The notes beneath the pieces are model-generated. The model was not told where the DNA came from. It saw nothing but the letters and a program-made list of their open reading frames with translations, and did not search any database. A stretch of DNA of 64,000 nt, taken from positions 62,001-126,000 of the forward strand of contig JOAZ01000021.1 in assembly GCA_000720535.1 (NCBI GenBank). Direction: 5' to 3'. Made by a program: the position numbers and the translations under genes. Positions 9,277-17,925 of the stretch are shown here, one piece after another (the stretch's first letter is position 1; every line of letters begins with the position of its first letter). The DNA comes from Streptomyces halstedii (GTDB lineage Bacteria; Actinomycetota; Actinomycetes; Streptomycetales; Streptomycetaceae).

Positions 9277-9942
9277 ATGTCGGCCACCGTCCTCGAAGCC
9301 CGCGCCCTCCTGCTGGACATGGACGGCACGCTCGTGAACTCGGACGCCGTGGTCGAGCGCTGCTGGCGCCGCTGGGCCCAGAGGCAGGGACTCGACTCCG
9401 AGACGGTCCTCGCCGTCGTCCACGGACGCCAGGGGTACGCCACGATGGCCGCCCTCCTGCCGGACCGCCCGATGGAGCAGAACCACGCCGAGAACCGGGT
9501 CATGCTCGCCGAGGAGACCGCCGACACCGAGGGCGTGGTGCCCATCGGCGGCGCCGCCGCGTTCATGGCGTCGCTCACCGGGCTGCCGCACGCACTGGTG
9601 ACCTCCGCCGACGAGGCGCTCGCCCAGGCCCGGATGGGGGCCGCCGGCCTTCCCGTGCCGAGCGTGCGGGTGACCGCCGAGCACGTCGGCGCCAGCAAGC
9701 CGGACCCGGAGGGCTTCCTCAAGGGCGCGGCGGACCTGGGCTTCGCCCCGGCGGACTGCGTCGTCTTCGAGGACTCCGAGGCGGGCATCACGGCCGGACG
9801 CGCGGCCGGTATGCGGATCGTGGGCATCGGCCCGCGCGCGGCGGCACTCTCGCCGGACGCGTACATCGAGGACCTGACCCGGCTCCGGGTGGAAGCGACC
9901 CCCGAGGGCCGCATCCGCCTGCACATCGACGCCGCCCGCTAG
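9277..9942 (+). CDS. HAD-superfamily phosphatase (beta-phosphoglucomutase-like)
   Basis: A 221-residue HAD hydrolase with all four motifs: LLLDMDGTLV near residue 12 (nucleophile and acid Asp), the VTSAD motif II, the SKPDPEGF Lys motif III, and VVFEDSEAGI motif IV. Length and the helical cap inserted after motif I match the subfamily of sugar-phosphate phosphatases such as 2-deoxyglucose-6-phosphate or glycerol-1-phosphate phosphatase. The actual substrate cannot be told. Monocistronic, with its own promoter candidate and a downstream hairpin. Confidence 0.88.
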   Translation: MSATVLEARALLLDMDGTLVNSDAVVERCWRRWAQRQGLDSETVLAVVHGRQGYATMAALLPDRPMEQNHAENRVMLAEETADTEGVVPIGGAAAFMASLTGLPHALVTSADEALAQARMGAAGLPVPSVRVTAEHVGASKPDPEGFLKGAADLGFAPADCVVFEDSEAGITAGRAAGMRIVGIGPRAAALSPDAYIEDLTRLRVEATPEGRIRLHIDAAR

Positions 9943-9960
9943 ACACCCACCCCTCGCCGG

Positions 9961-9978
9961 GCACCCGGCTCCGGGTGC
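9961..9978 (+). terminator. Hairpin after the HAD gene
   Basis: GCACCCG pairs perfectly with CGGGTGC across a GCTC loop, 19 bases past the stop codon. There is no T tract, as is common for Streptomyces terminators. Confidence 0.4.
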
Positions 9979-9990
9979 TCGTTCGCGCCG

Positions 9991-10054
9991 CACGGCCCGT
10001 TCGCGCTCCACCGCCCGTCCGCGCTCCACGGCCCGTCCGCACTTCACCGCCCAC
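9991..10054. repeat. 18-bp tandem repeat, about 3.5 units
   Basis: Units starting CAC(G/C)GCCCGT recur at 9991, 10009, 10027 and partially at 10045 with exact 18-bp spacing. They sit in the 461-base gap between the HAD and nuclease genes, which otherwise shows only Pro/Arg-biased G+C-rich sequence and no convincing gene. Confidence 0.65.
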
Positions 10055-10403
10055 CGGTAGGCAACCGCCCGCCGGTGGGCGTTCGTTCGCGTGCCTCCAC
10101 CCGCCTCCGGGCGGGCGCCCGTTCGTACGCGGCACCCCGTTCCGACGCGCCCCTGGCTCCGCGCACGCCCCGTACCCTCCCCGACGCGCGGGCAGACAGC
10201 GCCCGTTGACCCGCTCGCCGATCGGTCCCCCGGTTCGAACGGACTACAGACGGAACGTCAGAGCTATGCCCGTACCCCTTGATGTGACGTGCGCATGTCG
10301 CCACTCTGTTACCTGACGACCACCACACGGAAACCCGGTATCGCCACGATGACCGGGCCACCGCACGTCGTCCACAGATTCCCCCCACGTCAAGGGAGTT
10401 CAC

Positions 10404-11048
10404 ATGCTCGGCATCTACGCGCGTCGCATAGCCGTCGCCGCCTCCGCCGCAGCCCTCGCCGCCACCACGGGGCTCCTCACCGCCCCGGCCGCCCAGGCCG
10501 CGATGCCCACGCCGATCGCCGCATCGACCGCCCGTACCTACCTCAGCCAGCTCACCGTCTCCGCCGAGGGCTCCTCCTCGGGCTACAGCCGCGACAAGTT
10601 CCCCCACTGGATCACCCAGTCCGGCACCTGCAACACCCGCGAGGTCGTCCTGAAGCGCGACGGCACCGGCGTCGTCCAGGACGCCTCCTGCGCCGCGACC
10701 AGCGGCAGTTGGTACTCGGAGTACGACGGCGCCACCTGGACGGCCGCCTCCGACGTGGACATCGACCACATGGTCCCGCTCGCCGAGGCGTGGCGTTCCG
10801 GCGCGAGCAGCTGGACGAACGCCCAACGCCAGGCGTACGCGAACGACCTGACGCGCCCCCAGCTCATCGCGGTGACGGACAACGTCAACCAGTCCAAGGG
10901 CGACAAGGACCCGGCCAAGTGGATGCCGCCGCGCGCGGCCTACCACTGCACGTACGCCCGCGCCTGGGTGCACGTGAAGCACTACTACAACCTCAGCGTG
11001 GACTCGGCCGAGAAGACCGCGCTCCAGACCGCGCTGAAGGGCTGCTGA
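10404..11048 (+). CDS. Secreted HNH-type (DUF1524/GmrSD-like) nuclease
   Basis: A 214-residue exported protein. Residues 1-33 are a Sec signal peptide with Arg residues, an Ala-rich core and an AQAA-type cleavage site. The mature domain carries the DUF1524 beta-beta-alpha-metal signature: DIDHMVPLAEAW with Asp119, Asp121 and His122, then Asn160-Val-Asn162-Gln-Ser-Lys165. Cysteines at the start of the domain and near the C-terminus could form disulfides outside the cell. Actinomycete proteins of this type are extracellular non-specific nucleases; a role in DNA scavenging is inference. An AAGGGAG site precedes ATG 10404. Confidence 0.88.
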   Translation: MLGIYARRIAVAASAAALAATTGLLTAPAAQAAMPTPIAASTARTYLSQLTVSAEGSSSGYSRDKFPHWITQSGTCNTREVVLKRDGTGVVQDASCAATSGSWYSEYDGATWTAASDVDIDHMVPLAEAWRSGASSWTNAQRQAYANDLTRPQLIAVTDNVNQSKGDKDPAKWMPPRAAYHCTYARAWVHVKHYYNLSVDSAEKTALQTALKGC

Positions 11049-11063
11049 GCCCCGGCCGCACCG

Positions 11064-11091
11064 GGCCGGGACCCCCGCAGGGGTCCCGGCC
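11064..11091 (+). terminator. Strong intrinsic-type terminator hairpin
   Basis: A perfect 12-bp stem (GGCCGGGACCCC against GGGGTCCCGGCC) with a CGCA loop lies 15 bases after the nuclease stop codon. Confidence 0.75.
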
Positions 11092-12141
11092 GTCCCAGGC
11101 GGGGTTCCCGGGCGCGCCCTCCGGGAGCCCCGCCGCACCGCCCTGATGGCCCGCCACACCGCCCCGGCGGCCGCCCGGGGGCCCGCCCGCGCCTTCCTGG
11201 GCGGGCCCCGCCCAGGGACCCCCGCCGCACCGCCGAAAAGGCGAAGCCGCCCGCGCCGTCGGGGAGACCACCCGCGTACGGCGCACCTCGGCCATCATCT
11301 GGAGCCACCGCCGCTCATAAGGTGCAGGCAGGCGGCCGGACGCGGGCGTATTTTCGGCCGAGTACAGAGCCGGTGCCGGGCGCCCGGACGACCCCCGCTC
11401 CGGCCCGGGAGCGCTCATTGGTACGCGCGGGCGGCAGCGTCCGGCGGACGCGCGAAAAGGGGCCCCGCGGAGCCGGCCGCCACCACCTCGTCGGCCGCCG
11501 GAATCCCCCTCGGTGACCGCCGCCGCGCCTCCCTCAGGACGCCCGGGGCCGGGACCGCGTTCCCCGGCCGGGCAGGCGCCTCCGCCGCCGGGACGACGTA
11601 CGGCGGGAGACCCGGGCGGATTCGGCGGGAGAGCGCGGCGCCCCCGTGACCTGGCAGATCACGCGGACGCGCCCCTCGGGCGCCGCGCCGCCCGCCCACC
11701 GCGCCGCGGAACAGCGGCCGGGCCGTGACCCCCTGATGGCGCTTTGCACCCTCCCGGGCGATGTGCACCATGTTCATGTCACCCGGCCCGCCGGCCCCAG
11801 AAGTCACCGGGCGGCACTCGGAGCCCCCGGCTCCCCTCGCTGACCTGCCCTCCCGCCCACACCTCCCCCTCCACGCCGCCGGAGGCCACCCTCCGGCTCG
11901 GCCGGGACCGAGCGGACCGGTGCATTCGGCACGCATCGAGCCGCCACGGGCGCACCGCGCAGGGCCCGGCACGCCGACGCGGCACGAGCCGGCCCGACTG
12001 GACGATCAGCTGATGGCGCTCCCCCGCTGTGACCGGAATTCCCGGCCGTCATTGGTTCAGGCCAATCGACGACCCACTGGTCCACCAGCGACCACGGCCC
12101 CGGTGGGCGAGCGGAATTCGAACGCGTGAAAACTTTTCGGC
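11092..12141. other. Long intergenic stretch without a convincing gene
   Basis: Over 1 kb with no frame that shows Streptomyces codon bias, a ribosome site and a recognisable product; the longer open frames are Arg/Pro/Gly-rich and overlap one another. A second perfect 11-bp hairpin (arms 11178-11188 and 11199-11209, 10-base loop) lies near the left end. Base composition becomes less G+C-rich after about 12000, leading into the DoxX promoter. A small RNA cannot be excluded. Confidence 0.5.
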
Positions 12142-12162
12142 CAGCTTGACGAACTGTTTAAG

Positions 12163-12192
12163 TTGCAAGCACTTGTGAGGCAAACCTAACCT
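12163..12192 (+). promoter_or_regulatory. Promoter for doxX with an overlapping iron-box-like sequence
   Basis: TTGCAA (12163-12168) and TAACCT (12187-12192) are 18 bases apart. The 19-mer at 12171-12189 ends in AGGCAAACCTAA and agrees with 12-13 of 19 positions of the DmdR/IdeR iron box (TTAGGTTAGGCTAACCTAA), with the right half nearly perfect. Iron repression of this gene is therefore possible but only inferred. Confidence 0.4.
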
Positions 12193-12241
12193 GTCGGATC
12201 CGATCGGTTCACGTCCCCGTTCCGAAGGAGCCCACCCCCAC

Positions 12242-12703
12242 ATGTTCACGCATCTGAACAGGGCACAGCCTTACGCCCTCGCGCTCTTCCGCATCGTGAT
12301 CGGCTTCCTCTTCGCCTGCCACGGCGCGGCCTCCCTCTTCGGCATACTCGGCGGCGCCATGGGCGGAGGTTCCATACCCGTCGGCACCTGGCCCGGGTGG
12401 TACGCCGCGGTGATCCAGCTCGTCGGCGGCGCCCTGGTCGCACTCGGCCTCGGTACCCGCGTCGCCGCCCTCGCGGCCTCCGGATCGATGGCGTACGCGT
12501 ACTTCAGCGTTCACCAGCCCGATTCGCTGTTCCCCCTGCAGAACGGGGGCGAGTCCTCGGCGGTGTTCTGCTGGGCCTTCCTCCTGCTGGTCTTCACGGG
12601 CCCCGGCGCCGTGGCCGTGGACCGGCTGTTCTCCACCCGCACCGCTCCCCCGCGTGAGGAGGAGCGGACCACGCGCGAGAAGTCACCGGCCGTCCCGGTC
12701 TGA
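12242..12703 (+). CDS. DoxX family membrane protein
   Basis: A 153-residue protein with four membrane helices and the DoxX N-terminal pattern ALFRIVIGFLFACHGA, followed by a GG-rich loop and a second helix pair. The predicted fold is the four-helix DoxX/SURF4 bundle; mycobacterial members take part in redox homeostasis at the membrane. GAAGGAG lies a few bases before ATG 12242. The cytosolic tail is short and charged. It is monocistronic behind the promoter with a candidate iron box. Confidence 0.88.
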   Translation: MFTHLNRAQPYALALFRIVIGFLFACHGAASLFGILGGAMGGGSIPVGTWPGWYAAVIQLVGGALVALGLGTRVAALAASGSMAYAYFSVHQPDSLFPLQNGGESSAVFCWAFLLLVFTGPGAVAVDRLFSTRTAPPREEERTTREKSPAVPV

Positions 12704-12908
12704 CCGGCCCCGACGTCCGATACGCCCCGTCGGCTCCACCCGAGGCCGGCGGGACGTACGTGACCTGCACAACATCGCTACCCACCGGCGAACTTCACCT
12801 GAACCCCAGAAGTATCCTGGAGTGCTGGCCTATCGTCGGCCTGCCGCTCCGGCCGCTCCCTGCGACGTCGCGGTGTCTTCACGCGGCGACACGAACGGGG
12901 AGTGGAAC

Positions 12909-13556
12909 GTGCTTGAGAGTGTGGGTGCGCTGACCGGCAGCCCATGGATCTACGCGGTGGTCGCCCTCTCGGTGCTTCTGGACGTGTTCCTTCCTCTTCT
13001 GCCCAGCGGTGTGCTCGTGATCGCGGCCGCGACGGCCGCGGCGGCGAGCACGACGACGGTCACCGCGGCGGCCGGCGGTGCCACCCGGCAGGTCCCGTCC
13101 CTGCTGGTGCTGATGCTGTGCGCGGCCACCGCCTCCGTACTGGGCGATCTGGTCGCCTACCGCCTCGCCTGGCGCGGCGGCGCACGCCTGGACCGGGCGA
13201 TCGCCCGGTCCCGCCGCCTCACCACCGCGCAGGAACGCCTCGGAGCCGCCCTGAGCCGGGGCGGGGGCGCGCTCGTCGTCGTGGCCCGCTTCGCCCCGGC
13301 CGGCCGCTCGGTGGTCTCCCTCGGCGCGGGCGCCGCCCATCGCCGGGCGAAGGACTTCCTGCCCTGGTCGGCCCTGGCGGGCGTGGCCTGGGCCGCGTAC
13401 AGCGTGGGCCTCGGCTACTTCGGCGGCCAGTGGCTGGGCGCGACCTGGCTGGGCACGGCCGTCTCGGTGCTCGCCCTGTTCCTGGCGGGATCCCTGGCAG
13501 CCGTCGTCGTCCGGCGCCCCGCCCGCGACCGGCAGCCCACCCCGACCGGAGTCTGA
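12909..13556 (+). CDS. DedA/SNARE-associated (VTT domain) membrane protein
   Basis: A 215-residue membrane protein starting at GTG 12909 behind GGGGAG. It shows the DedA arrangement: a first hydrophobic segment with Pro residues (FLPLLPSGVLV), a re-entrant loop, the conserved GDLVAYRLAWRGG stretch and a second half containing ARFAPAGRSVVSLGAG, the positively charged signature. DedA proteins are lipid scramblase-like transporters connected to undecaprenyl or PE recycling; the particular lipid here is not known. Transcribed rightward, convergent with DUF2277. Confidence 0.85.
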   Translation: MLESVGALTGSPWIYAVVALSVLLDVFLPLLPSGVLVIAAATAAAASTTTVTAAAGGATRQVPSLLVLMLCAATASVLGDLVAYRLAWRGGARLDRAIARSRRLTTAQERLGAALSRGGGALVVVARFAPAGRSVVSLGAGAAHRRAKDFLPWSALAGVAWAAYSVGLGYFGGQWLGATWLGTAVSVLALFLAGSLAAVVVRRPARDRQPTPTGV

Positions 13557-13583
13557 GAACCGGCCAGGGGCCTGAGAACCGGC

Positions 13584-13811
13584 TCACACGCGGGCCGAAG
13601 CGGCTCCCCGTATCTCCAGGCCGTCCAGCAGCCGGGCGGTCGCCTCCGCAATCTCGGCGACGGCCCGGTCGAAGACCTCCTGGTTGTGCGCGGCGGGCGC
13701 GCGGAAGCCGGACACCTTGCGCACGTACTGCAAGGCGGCGGCCCCGATCTCGTCCTCGGTGGCTTCCTCGGGGATGGCGGGCGGACGGAGGGTCTTGATG
13801 TTGCGGCACAT
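13584..13811 (-). CDS. DUF2277 small protein
   Basis: A 75-residue soluble protein that begins with the family signature MCRNIKTLRPP and continues with an acidic helix (EEATEDEIGAAALQYVRKVSG). ATG 13811 is chosen because the family starts at this Met-Cys-Arg-Asn motif, although an in-frame start 15 codons upstream exists. Function is unknown; the conserved Cys at position 2 and a helical C-terminus are the only notable features. Three 18-bp palindromic repeats lie 48-111 bases upstream of its start. Confidence 0.85.
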   Translation of the reverse strand: MCRNIKTLRPPAIPEEATEDEIGAAALQYVRKVSGFRAPAAHNQEVFDRAVAEIAEATARLLDGLEIRGAASARV

Positions 13812-13858
13812 GTCTCCAGTGTGACGCGTACCACTGACAGTGCGCCCGAAAGCCAAGC

Positions 13859-13922
13859 GCTGTCCCGTTCGACAGCCAAGCGCTGTCCCGTTCGACAGCT
13901 ATGGGCTGTCCCGTTCGACAGC
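13859..13922. repeat. Three perfect 18-bp palindromic repeats at 23-bp period
   Basis: The 18-mer GCTGTCCCGTTCGACAGC occurs identically at 13859, 13882 and 13905. Each copy is itself an inverted repeat (GCTGTC/GACAGC, 6-base spacer). The third copy covers the 3' end of the DUF1254 gene; all lie upstream of DUF2277 in the direction of transcription. Operator array or structured RNA are both possible. Confidence 0.85.
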
Positions 13923-15275
13923 GGGCAGAGCATACGTACGGTCGAGAACCGCCTGCTCAGGGGCGTACATCCGCATCACCAGCCGGAAGCCGCCGGAGGG
14001 GGCGGGCAGCCAGTTCGCCGCCCGGCCCGTCTCCCTGGGCCGCTCCCTGGCGATGCGCAGGGTCACCGCGCCGCCGCCCTCGTACACCAGGCCCGGCGTC
14101 CGGGATCCGATCGCGTACCGCTCCGCCGGCCCGGCGACCAGGTGGTTCCCCGGGAGCTCGTACACGCTCAGCGACCAGAAGGCTCCCACGGGTGGCGGCG
14201 GGTCCAGCCGCAGGAGGTAGCCGTGGGCGCCGTCGAACCGGTGCCCACGGGCATCGCGGACGGCGGACGCGGACATCGCCTCGTACCCGTGCGGCTCCCA
14301 GAGCGCCCGGCGCGCCGCCACCGCCCGTACCAGGTAGGCGGCCTCCCGGTCCGGGACCTGCCACCAGGGCGAGCCGAGGGTGCCGACACCGAAGTGGTCC
14401 AGGTTGTAGTCGTGCAGGTGGGGCTCGGCGTACCAGGCCTCCGGCCGCTCCGGGAACCGGCTCGCCGCCGCCACCCGCGCCCGGCCCATCTCCAGCCCCC
14501 GCGTCAGCGCCTCCACGAGCGCGGGCCCGGGCGACACGTACGGCGAGAGGCCCTCCTCCAGCAGCCCCAGGGGCTGGAACCGGGCCTGGTGGTCGAGGTC
14601 GGCCGGGGCGGGCGGGAAGTCCGCCGTCCACACCCGCATCCGTTCGAAGAAACCCAGCGCCACTGGCACGTCGGAGTCCGGCGCGGGCACCCCCGTCCGG
14701 TGCGGCCGGTCGCCGAGATGGGTGAGCGTGAGTTCCTGCTGAAGAGCGCGTACCCGGGGCAGGTCCTCGGGCCCGTGGCAGGCGATGCGGCCGACGAGCG
14801 ACACGACGGACGTGGGGGCGTCGATGACGCCCGTCTCCACGTCGGGCACGGTCCCGGCCCAGCCGGGCGGCACGAGCAGCCAGTCACCCTCCCGCGTACC
14901 GGTGGCGCGGCTGCCGACGTAGGCGAAGGTGTTGCTCCAGGCGTCCACGAACTGGAGCACGTAGTACTCCCCGCCGGTGTCCGGCACGTGCAGCCGCACC
15001 GGCCCGCCGGACAGGTCGATCTGGGCGAGCGCGTCGACGAGGTCGGGGGCCGCGCCCGGGACGTGCGCGGCGGGCGTGGCAGGGCCCTCCGCGTGGGCGA
15101 AGTCGTTGAACGGCGTGGGCCCCAGGGTGCCGTACCCCTGCTGGAGGAAGGCCCGCACCGCCGACATCTGGCGGATGAGCGCCGAGCCGTAGACGTAGGC
15201 GTCGGCGGCGAGACGGGCGGTGCCGTCCGGCCCCGTGCCGCCCGGTTCCCGGCCGCCTCGCCACCCGTGGCCCAC
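13899..15275 (-). CDS. DUF1254/DUF1214 domain envelope protein
   Basis: A 458-residue protein. The N-terminal half (AADAYVYGSALIRQM, then aromatic-rich beta strands such as YYVLQFVDAWSNTFAYVG) matches DUF1254, and the C-terminal part (GAFWSLSVYELPGNHLV, RIARERP, WLPAP) matches DUF1214. This pair occurs in uncharacterised secreted or cytosolic beta-rich proteins. No clear signal peptide is present with the GTG start at 15275, which lies one base after the upstream stop, so the gene is coupled to the small membrane protein gene before it. The last codons are encoded by one of the palindromic repeats. Function unknown. Confidence 0.82.
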   Translation of the reverse strand: MGHGWRGGREPGGTGPDGTARLAADAYVYGSALIRQMSAVRAFLQQGYGTLGPTPFNDFAHAEGPATPAAHVPGAAPDLVDALAQIDLSGGPVRLHVPDTGGEYYVLQFVDAWSNTFAYVGSRATGTREGDWLLVPPGWAGTVPDVETGVIDAPTSVVSLVGRIACHGPEDLPRVRALQQELTLTHLGDRPHRTGVPAPDSDVPVALGFFERMRVWTADFPPAPADLDHQARFQPLGLLEEGLSPYVSPGPALVEALTRGLEMGRARVAAASRFPERPEAWYAEPHLHDYNLDHFGVGTLGSPWWQVPDREAAYLVRAVAARRALWEPHGYEAMSASAVRDARGHRFDGAHGYLLRLDPPPPVGAFWSLSVYELPGNHLVAGPAERYAIGSRTPGLVYEGGGAVTLRIARERPRETGRAANWLPAPSGGFRLVMRMYAPEQAVLDRTYALPAVERDSP

Positions 15276-15276
15276 C

Positions 15277-15717
15277 TCAGACGACCGGCCTCGTCCGGGC
15301 GGTGCACAGGGCCCAGATCACGAACGTGTCGATCGCGATGGAGACGATGGCCCACACCGGCTGGTAGGGCAGCCAGATGAAGTTGGCGACGATGTTGAGC
15401 GCCGCCAGCACCACACCCACGAACCGGGCCCATCCGGCGCCCCTCAGGATGCCGAGACCGATGATCATCAGGAGGACCCCGAGCGCGAGGTGGATCCAGC
15501 CCCAGGCCGTGACGTCGAACTTGAACGTGTAGTTGCTGATGCGCGCGTAGACGTCGTCGGACGCGATGCCGGCGATGCCCTTGAAGACGTCCAGTACGCC
15601 GTCCACGAAGAGCAGGACACCGGCGAACATGGTCCCGCCCGCCGCCCACGGGCTGTCCGGCGGTCCGGGGCGACGGGGCGGCCGGGTGTCGCTGGACGAG
15701 GGTGCTGACTGGGTCAT
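15277..15717 (-). CDS. DUF7144-type four-helix membrane protein
   Basis: A 146-residue protein: a Pro/Ser-rich cytosolic N-terminus of about 25 residues, then four membrane helices with a loop rich in aromatic residues (YTFKFDVTAWGWIHL). The pattern fits the actinobacterial DUF7144 family of small membrane proteins. Function is not known. It is the first gene of a two-gene unit with DUF1254. Confidence 0.75.
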   Translation of the reverse strand: MTQSAPSSSDTRPPRRPGPPDSPWAAGGTMFAGVLLFVDGVLDVFKGIAGIASDDVYARISNYTFKFDVTAWGWIHLALGVLLMIIGLGILRGAGWARFVGVVLAALNIVANFIWLPYQPVWAIVSIAIDTFVIWALCTARTRPVV

Positions 15718-15832
15718 GGGGTCCTCCGCTCGACGGACGGGAGGCCCGTCTCCGTCAGGTGGACGGGCAGCTCCGACCCTGGAGGACGCCCACCTCCACG
15801 ACGACCCGGACGCACCCGTTCGGGTGAGCCGG

Positions 15833-16180
15833 TCAAGGGGCCGACACGGTCAGGACCCGGCCTCGGGAGTCCACGGTGAGGGCGATGCGCTCGACCTTGT
15901 TCGTCCACGCCAGGGCGGCCCAGGCCACGCCCCACACGCCGCACGAGCAGACCGTGAGGAAGGCGTGCAGCACGTGGTTGACGGGCTGCCCGCGCACCAG
16001 GACGGCCTGGCTCCCGGACCGGGACTCCACCCGCCATCCGGTCGCGATCCGCCGGCTGACGACCCAGTCCAGGATCAGCCCCCGCTGGGTACTGCCGGGC
16101 TTCGGTCCTTCGGCCCCGTAGTAACCGGGAGGCGGTTCCAGCGACGTCTCGACGGCCCGGGACACTCCACGGAACCGCAT
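15833..16180 (-). CDS. Small membrane protein of unknown function
   Basis: A 115-residue protein from ATG 16180, behind a GGAGG that overlaps the preceding stop. It has one or two hydrophobic segments (HAFLTVCSCGVWGVAWAALAW) followed by a short beta-strand tail (ERIALTVDSRGRVLTV). No family function is recognised. Five-base spacing from the upstream 71-residue gene indicates one transcript with the DUF6879/HTH cassette. Confidence 0.65.
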   Translation of the reverse strand: MRFRGVSRAVETSLEPPPGYYGAEGPKPGSTQRGLILDWVVSRRIATGWRVESRSGSQAVLVRGQPVNHVLHAFLTVCSCGVWGVAWAALAWTNKVERIALTVDSRGRVLTVSAP

Positions 16181-16185
16181 GGCGC

Positions 16186-16401
16186 TCACCTCCAGGTGTC
16201 CAGGTCCCCGCCCCGCCACTCGATCAACTCGGGCTGGTCGAGGTCGATCTCCTCGACCCCTTCGGCGAACCCCGCCCGCCGCAGGAACGCGGCGACGTCG
16301 CCGCGCCCGAGCGCCGTACCCACGATCTGCCCGCGCACGGTGACCCGCCGCCCACCGGACGACGAGGGCGGATACACGATCACGGGCGGGTGTCCGGACA
16401 T
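16186..16401 (-). CDS. Small conserved hypothetical protein
   Basis: A 71-residue acidic protein beginning MSGHPPVIVYPPSS, with a beta strand (RRVTVRGQIVG) and a helical half (DVAAFLRRAGFAE). Similar small ORFs accompany DUF5753-type regulators in Streptomyces; nothing is known of their role. It lies between the HTH regulator and the small membrane protein, separated from the former by about 120 bases that contain imperfect 20-base G+C repeats. Confidence 0.6.
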   Translation of the reverse strand: MSGHPPVIVYPPSSSGGRRVTVRGQIVGTALGRGDVAAFLRRAGFAEGVEEIDLDQPELIEWRGGDLDTWR

Positions 16402-16520
16402 ACCTCCACGGTCCCCCGCACCCCACGGAACCGCATCCCGGGGACGCGTTCCGCATCCTGGGGCCGCGCTCCGGATCCCGGGCCCGTGTTCCGGGGACGT
16501 GCACCGGGCCCGCGCACCGG

Positions 16521-17372
16521 TCAGCCGAGCGCCTCGATCGCCTTCACGATCAGCGCCCGCGCGGCCGCCCCGTACACGGCCGACCGTCGCAGGTCCTCGA
16601 ACGCCCGCACGTACAACGCGATCTCGCTGGGCTGCGTGATCCGCACCTGCGCGGAGACCAGCTCGACGGAGACCAGCGTGTCGTCGTACACGTGGAAGGT
16701 CTCGCGCGGCCACTGGTCCTGCCGCTTGGTCGCCGCCGGGACGATGCCGAGCGACACGGCCGGCAGGGCACCGGCCGTGAGGAGGTGACCGAGCTGGGCG
16801 GCCATCGCGGCGTCGTCACCGACCCGGTAGCGCAGCACCGCCTCCTCGACGAGGAGGACGAACCGATGGCCGCGCTCGTGGACGATGCGCGAGCGATCGA
16901 CCCGGGCGCGGGCGGCTTCGACGCTGTCGTCCACGGGCAGGTCGCGGAAGCGGGCGCTCATCCCCAGGACGGCGGCGGCGTAACCCTCGGTCTGGAGGAG
17001 GCCGGGGACGAGGGTGGAGGAGTACACCCGGAACAGTTCGGTCTGCCGGAAGAACGTCACCGCGCTGTCCTGCAGTTGCTTCAGCCCGCTGCGCGTCCGG
17101 TGCCGCCACTCGCTATACATGGACTCGGCGTGCAACGACTGGACGATCAGGTCGTCGGCCTGGCCCTCACTGCCGACGGTGCGGCACCAGAGCCGGATGT
17201 CCGTGGCGGTCGGCGCCGTCTTCGCGTTCTCGATCCGGGACGTCTTCGCGTGGTGCCACCCGCAGCCGCGCGCCAGCTCGACGACGGTGAGCCCGGCTCC
17301 CTTCCTCAGGTCACGCAGACGCCTGGCGACGACTGCGCGTGCGGATTGCGCGGAAGAGGAAGGGAGCGTCAT
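16521..17372 (-). CDS. XRE-family HTH regulator with DUF5753 domain
   Basis: 283 residues from ATG 17372. Residues about 10-75 are a Cro/C1-type HTH (RLRDLRKGAGLTVVELAR with the recognition helix HHAKTSRIEN). The rest is DUF5753, a ligand-or-partner-binding module with the family landmarks LVPGLLQTEGYAAAVL, a central YRVGD strand and TFHVYDDTLVSVELV. Such proteins regulate development and antibiotic genes in Streptomyces, often with small partner proteins. It follows the DUF6879 gene by 22 bases. Its target is unknown. Confidence 0.88.
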   Translation of the reverse strand: MTLPSSSAQSARAVVARRLRDLRKGAGLTVVELARGCGWHHAKTSRIENAKTAPTATDIRLWCRTVGSEGQADDLIVQSLHAESMYSEWRHRTRSGLKQLQDSAVTFFRQTELFRVYSSTLVPGLLQTEGYAAAVLGMSARFRDLPVDDSVEAARARVDRSRIVHERGHRFVLLVEEAVLRYRVGDDAAMAAQLGHLLTAGALPAVSLGIVPAATKRQDQWPRETFHVYDDTLVSVELVSAQVRITQPSEIALYVRAFEDLRRSAVYGAAARALIVKAIEALG

Positions 17373-17394
17373 ATGGCCTGTCCAGGGCTGGGTG

Positions 17395-17925
17395 TCAGCG
17401 GATCGTGTACTGGTCGTGTGGCACAGCGCGCTCCCACACCGTCTCGAACGCGGCGGCGCACAGCTCCACCGCACGGGGGCTGTCGGTGATCTCCGGGCCC
17501 TCGGACGAGCCGTCACCGGAGAAGTGGTTCCACTGGACCACCTGGCCGTCGAACAGCCAGAAGTCGTTTCCGGGCAGCGCGATGTCCGAGGCCTGGCGGC
17601 GGGACAGCCACCGGACCTGTTCGCCCGCGGCGACGTTGGTGAACGTGCTGGAGTGCTCGTACCGGATGTACTCGCTGACCGGCTCGGACACGATGCGGGC
17701 CCGCCGGATGACGACTCCCCGGTCCACCGTCTCGGTCACGAGGTCGAGCCAGGGCCGCCACCAGGACGCGCGATCGGCGGGATCGGGCCGGATCCCGGCG
17801 CGCCAGTCCGCGAACGGTCCGGTCTCGTAGTCCACGGCGTAGGCGTCGCGCATCTCCAGGTGCGTCGCGGACCGGGTGCAGTCGGCGAGAAGGTCACGGA
17901 AGGTCCGCGGCACGCTCGACGACAT
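17395..17925 (-). CDS. DUF6879 family protein
   Basis: A 176-residue soluble protein starting at ATG 17925 behind GGGAGG. Features include the LEMRDAY segment near residue 25, aromatic-rich WWRPWLDLV, and ARIVSEPVSEYIRYEHS, all typical of DUF6879 proteins that co-occur with DUF5753 regulators. It overlaps the upstream gene by 32 bases and precedes the HTH gene, so it is likely part of the regulatory unit and may be a partner of the HTH protein. Biochemical role unknown. Confidence 0.8.
   Translation of the reverse strand: MSSSVPRTFRDLLADCTRSATHLEMRDAYAVDYETGPFADWRAGIRPDPADRASWWRPWLDLVTETVDRGVVIRRARIVSEPVSEYIRYEHSSTFTNVAAGEQVRWLSRRQASDIALPGNDFWLFDGQVVQWNHFSGDGSSEGPEITDSPRAVELCAAAFETVWERAVPHDQYTIR

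Noticed and set aside
11146-11972. Open frames in the empty region after the nuclease gene
   Set aside because: No ribosome site, atypical composition and mutual overlap on both strands; kept as intergenic.
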